Position numbers and translations under genes: made by a program. A stretch of 9,065 nt of DNA from positions 1 through 9,065 of the forward strand of contig JAWLES010000097.1 in NCBI GenBank assembly GCA_041685935.1. Reading direction: 5' to 3'. Below are positions 6,955 to 9,065 of this stretch, one piece after another. Origin of the DNA: JAIPEK01 sp041685935 (GTDB lineage: Bacteria > Desulfobacterota > Desulfobacteria > Desulfobacterales > Desulfobacteraceae). The notes beneath the pieces were generated by a model, which saw only the letters and a program-made list of their open reading frames with translations, searched no databases and was not told the origin of the DNA. The number at the start of each line of letters is the position of its first letter. The first letter of the stretch is position 1.

Positions 6955-7438
6955 ATTCTTCTATTCCCAGCTCTTTAAGGATCTGTTCTTTTGCCGCCGG
7001 GTCCTGGACGATTTCATTGAGTTTTTTCTTGAACTCGGGAACGTTCCCAAGAGGCCCCTTAACCGCCTTGAGGGCATTTCTCAGTTCCACAAGCTTTTTC
7101 AGCTCCGGCACTTTCTCAACCACGGCATCCGGGTTGAAATCATCGAGCCCTTTAAAATCAAGGCTGACCGCCATCTTGTCATCGTTCTCCGGATCAAGCT
7201 TGTTATCCACAGTGGTATCGAGCTTCAAATTGTACGAATCCAGCACATCATTAAAATTGTCCTTGTCCACATTCACCGCTTTTCTGTCCTCCACCGGGGT
7301 TTCATCCGGCGCCATTGTAAAGTCTCCCGTAACAAGAATCTTCAGCGGAAGCTCCACCTCTTCCTTGGCATCTCCGGTTGCAGGCTTATAAACGATGTTA
7401 ACGCGTTCTTTGGGTGCAACAGACGCTTCTTTTGCCAT
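6953..7438 (-). CDS. tssB: TssB, small subunit of the T6SS contractile sheath (VipA/ImpC)
   Basis: TssB pairs with TssC to form the sheath protomer. The product is 161 residues, normal for the family. The N-terminus has the hallmark RVNIVYKPATGDAKEEVELP (12-31) followed by LKILVTGDFT. The next block, DRKAVNVDKDNFNDVL, is the familiar segment before the central domain. LDFKGLDDFNPDAVV and the charged helical C-terminus (VPELKKLVELRNALKAVKGP and on to KELGIEE) complete the family pattern, the latter corresponding to the helices that pack with TssC. The start is ATG 7438, 7 nt after the strong site AAGGAGGG (7446-7453). tssA ends 42 nt upstream, in an A+T-rich gap that could hold extra regulation. 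Confidence 0.97.
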   Translation of the reverse strand: MAKEASVAPKERVNIVYKPATGDAKEEVELPLKILVTGDFTMAPDETPVEDRKAVNVDKDNFNDVLDSYNLKLDTTVDNKLDPENDDKMAVSLDFKGLDDFNPDAVVEKVPELKKLVELRNALKAVKGPLGNVPEFKKKLNEIVQDPAAKEQILKELGIEE

Positions 7439-7445
7439 AATCCAT

Positions 7446-7453
7446 CCCTCCTT
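7446..7453 (-). promoter_or_regulatory. Consensus-like ribosome binding site of tssB
   Basis: AAGGAGGG on the minus strand lies 7 nt before the tssB ATG. Another ATG touches this site (7443-7445) but is out of frame with tssB and too close to be used. The strength of the site fits a protein needed in many copies. Confidence 0.7.
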
Positions 7454-7469
7454 GCTTATTATTGATATC

Positions 7470-7482
7470 CAATATATTGATT
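7470..7482 (-). promoter_or_regulatory. Candidate IHF-like site in the tssA-tssB gap
   Basis: The minus strand AATCAATATATTG matches the IHF core consensus WATCAANNNNTTR at every fixed position. It contains the perfect 10-bp palindrome CAATATATTG (7470-7479) and overlaps the tssA stop codon. The gap (7439-7480) is clearly richer in A+T than the flanking genes. Chance matches are common in such DNA, and I see no convincing -35/-10 or sigma-54 pair, so this is only a candidate. Confidence 0.25.
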
Positions 7483-9061
7483 AAAGAATTTCTAAAGCCT
7501 TTACCGGATCAAGCACTGAAATCCGGTCGATGACCGCTTCCGCCGTTTCGCTATTCCGTTCGCTTTTCTGAAGCCGCAATCCGGTGAGCACCACGGACAG
7601 CGCCTCCACCGCGATCTCGGGCTCCCATGTTTCAAGGCCGTATTTGTCCATGTCCGCCAACAAATCATTGATATAGGAGCCTGCGATCCGGTTCTGTTTG
7701 GTGCTGATCAAGAGCCTGCACAACGCGGTTTTCCGTAAAAATTTCTCCCGTCCGGAAAAGGATCCTGCCAGATTTTGCCTGAACAGTGCCACTGCCTCAT
7801 CCGCCTTTTTTTCCCGGACAAGCTGGTGGGCCTGAAGGCTCTCCTTCTCCACCTTTTGCCTGATTCCTCCCCCCGACTCCGGGCCGGCCGATCCTCCTTT
7901 ACCGGAAGATTTCCCTGACAGACCCTTGAGCCACTCTTTTGTTTCCGGGTCGGCAAACGGGGTCCCGTCCGAGAAAGCCATTTTCTCGATCCCGCTGAGC
8001 CGTTTGACAAAAAGGGCGGTTTCCGCTTCGATCACATCACGGACCTCTTCGTGTCCCAGGTTCTCCATACTTTCAGCCACATACCGGCTCAAATCCAGCC
8101 AGAACAGATACTGCCGCACTTTGGATTCACTGGAATCCGCCAGCTCCTCCCACTTGGCGGACTCATACAGTCCGGACAGGGCTGATATGATCTGTTCATC
8201 CGGGGGAGGCAGCATGGTTTTGCCTCCGGTGGCTGAAGGGACTTCGTCGATCGGGGTCCAGGCCGCCACCCGGTTGAGCCTGTAGGCGACCGGGTCAAAA
8301 AAATTATTCTGTCTAAGGCCTGATATGGATCTGGCCAAAAGATTCAGCCCCTGTCTGCATATATCAGCCGGGTCCGCGTCTGAATCCGAAACCGCTTTTT
8401 CCGCTGATGCCCGGGCAGGTGCTGCAGAGGCCGGAGAAGAAGATGCAGCTTTTTGAGATTCGCTCGTTTCCGGCTCCGGAGTTTTGGATTCAGCCGCCGG
8501 TTCAGGGTCCGGCTCAGGCTCAGTCTGCTTTTCCTCTGCAATCAGCGATTCGACAGATCGTTTCAAGGGCTTGAGCAAAGGGGCTTCTTCCATGTTTTCG
8601 CCCAGAAATTCATCCAGTGAATCCAGATCCCCCAGAAGCGCATCCCGTTTTTCCTTGCCCCATGTAACCGATTCAGCGGATGCAACAAAATCGGCGACCT
8701 TTTCCTGCCACCAGGATATAATGCCGCGCCTGCCCTTCATCCTCTTTTTGGGAGGAAACAGGGTATCCCAGAAATTCAAGCACAGATCATTCAGTATATG
8801 AACGCCGACAGCCAGGCCTTCGATTCCGTCCCTTTTCAAAAGGGCGTAACTGAGATAACTTGCAGCCTGAAGATGTTTTGACTGTTTTTCAAGGATACCG
8901 GATGACAGCGTTATCACATTATCCCAGTCCACAGCCGAGCCTGCCGTAGGGGAGCCTATCTTTGCTATTTCTTCCGAAAGCGCCTCAAACTGAGGCTCAT
9001 ACCGGACATCCTGCCCTGCCGGGGATTCATCTGATATGGGGCTGCTGCCCAACTCTTTCAT
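7481..9061 (-). CDS. tssA: TssA, T6SS assembly protein with ImpA_N and VasJ-like regions
   Basis: TssA proteins contact the membrane complex and baseplate and co-ordinate tube and sheath growth. The 526-residue product is of the long, VasJ-like type. Residues 1-125 form the ImpA_N domain, with SPISDESPAGQDVRYEPQFEAL (key residues S10, P14, D18, Y21 and F25) and later NFWDTLFPPKK (96-106). A charged stretch then leads to a Pro/Glu/Ala/Ser-rich low-complexity linker (about 177-230). The middle part has the VasJ pattern DPVAYRLNRVAAW (257-269), MLPPPDEQI (283-291) and YLFWLDLSRYVAESMENLG (318-336). A short Gly/Ser-rich linker (381-400) separates the C-terminal helical domain (about 401-526). Which structural class of TssA this is cannot be fixed by eye. 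The ATG at 9061 has only GGAA visible before it, so a start further upstream, outside the window, is possible. The N-terminus already fits the family, however, so little can be missing. Confidence 0.93.
   Translation of the reverse strand: MKELGSSPISDESPAGQDVRYEPQFEALSEEIAKIGSPTAGSAVDWDNVITLSSGILEKQSKHLQAASYLSYALLKRDGIEGLAVGVHILNDLCLNFWDTLFPPKKRMKGRRGIISWWQEKVADFVASAESVTWGKEKRDALLGDLDSLDEFLGENMEEAPLLKPLKRSVESLIAEEKQTEPEPDPEPAAESKTPEPETSESQKAASSSPASAAPARASAEKAVSDSDADPADICRQGLNLLARSISGLRQNNFFDPVAYRLNRVAAWTPIDEVPSATGGKTMLPPPDEQIISALSGLYESAKWEELADSSESKVRQYLFWLDLSRYVAESMENLGHEEVRDVIEAETALFVKRLSGIEKMAFSDGTPFADPETKEWLKGLSGKSSGKGGSAGPESGGGIRQKVEKESLQAHQLVREKKADEAVALFRQNLAGSFSGREKFLRKTALCRLLISTKQNRIAGSYINDLLADMDKYGLETWEPEIAVEALSVVLTGLRLQKSERNSETAEAVIDRISVLDPVKALEIL
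8372..8533 (-). repeat. Low-complexity Pro/Glu/Ala/Ser linker coding region in tssA
   Basis: This stretch encodes about 54 residues of tssA (177-230) made almost entirely of P, E, A, S, T, D and K, starting TEPEPDPEPAAESKTPEP. It lies between the ImpA_N part and the VasJ-like middle part and is probably an unstructured, length-variable hinge. It is not an exact tandem repeat at DNA level. Confidence 0.6.
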
Positions 9062-9065
9062 TTCC

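Noticed and set aside
6377..7465. Plus-strand open frame of 362 codons opposite tssC and tssB
   Set aside because: It lies antisense to two unmistakable sheath genes, crosses their junction, looks like no family I know, and has no supporting ribosome site or context. It is a by-product of codon bias in the real genes.
1..9065. A new non-T6SS contractile system such as a phage tail or eCIS
   Set aside because: TssA, TssF, TssG and ClpV are T6SS-specific, and the gene order matches known T6SS clusters. No tail-fibre, tape-measure or eCIS-type genes are present.

Overview
The window holds one uninterrupted run of eight type VI secretion system (T6SS) genes, all on the minus strand. Read in the direction of transcription (high to low coordinates) the order is tssA, tssB, tssC, hcp (tssD), tssE, tssF, tssG and clpV (tssH). 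Spacing is tight: gaps run from 9 to 61 nt, tssF and tssG overlap by 37 nt, and Shine-Dalgarno sites sit in most junctions, so this reads as a single operon. clpV runs off the left edge and keeps only its N-terminal 559 codons. tssA begins four bases from the right edge, so its start codon and any promoter lie at or beyond the boundary. I see no RNA genes, insertion sequences, CRISPR arrays, repeat families or attachment sites, and no stretch over 300 bases lacks a gene.

The genes work together as the cytoplasmic and baseplate half of a contractile injection machine. TssE, TssF and TssG are baseplate wedge parts. Hcp stacks into the inner tube. TssB and TssC polymerise around it as the contractile sheath. 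TssA co-ordinates assembly of tube and sheath. ClpV is the AAA+ unfoldase that recycles contracted sheath. TssC carries the N-terminal helix motif that ClpV grips in Vibrio-type systems, and there is no tagJ gene between hcp and tssE, which fits direct ClpV-TssC recycling. Missing from the window are the membrane complex (tssJ, tssL, tssM), the adaptor tssK, the spike vgrG (tssI), PAAR proteins and effectors. They would be expected on either side.

The organism is a Gram-negative bacterium, probably a proteobacterium in the broad sense. Moderate G+C by eye and the style of the proteins suggest to me a deltaproteobacterium (Desulfobacterota), but this is a weak guess that needs a database search.

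The machine itself is canonical. I do not see a previously undescribed system. The points most worth a second look are non-coding or local: a perfect 10-bp inverted repeat directly after hcp, a GC-rich terminator-like hairpin between tssG and clpV, an A+T-rich tssA-tssB junction with an IHF-like site, a TTG start for tssF placed in the same frame as tssE behind a single stop, and a Cys-Cys pair in Hcp.
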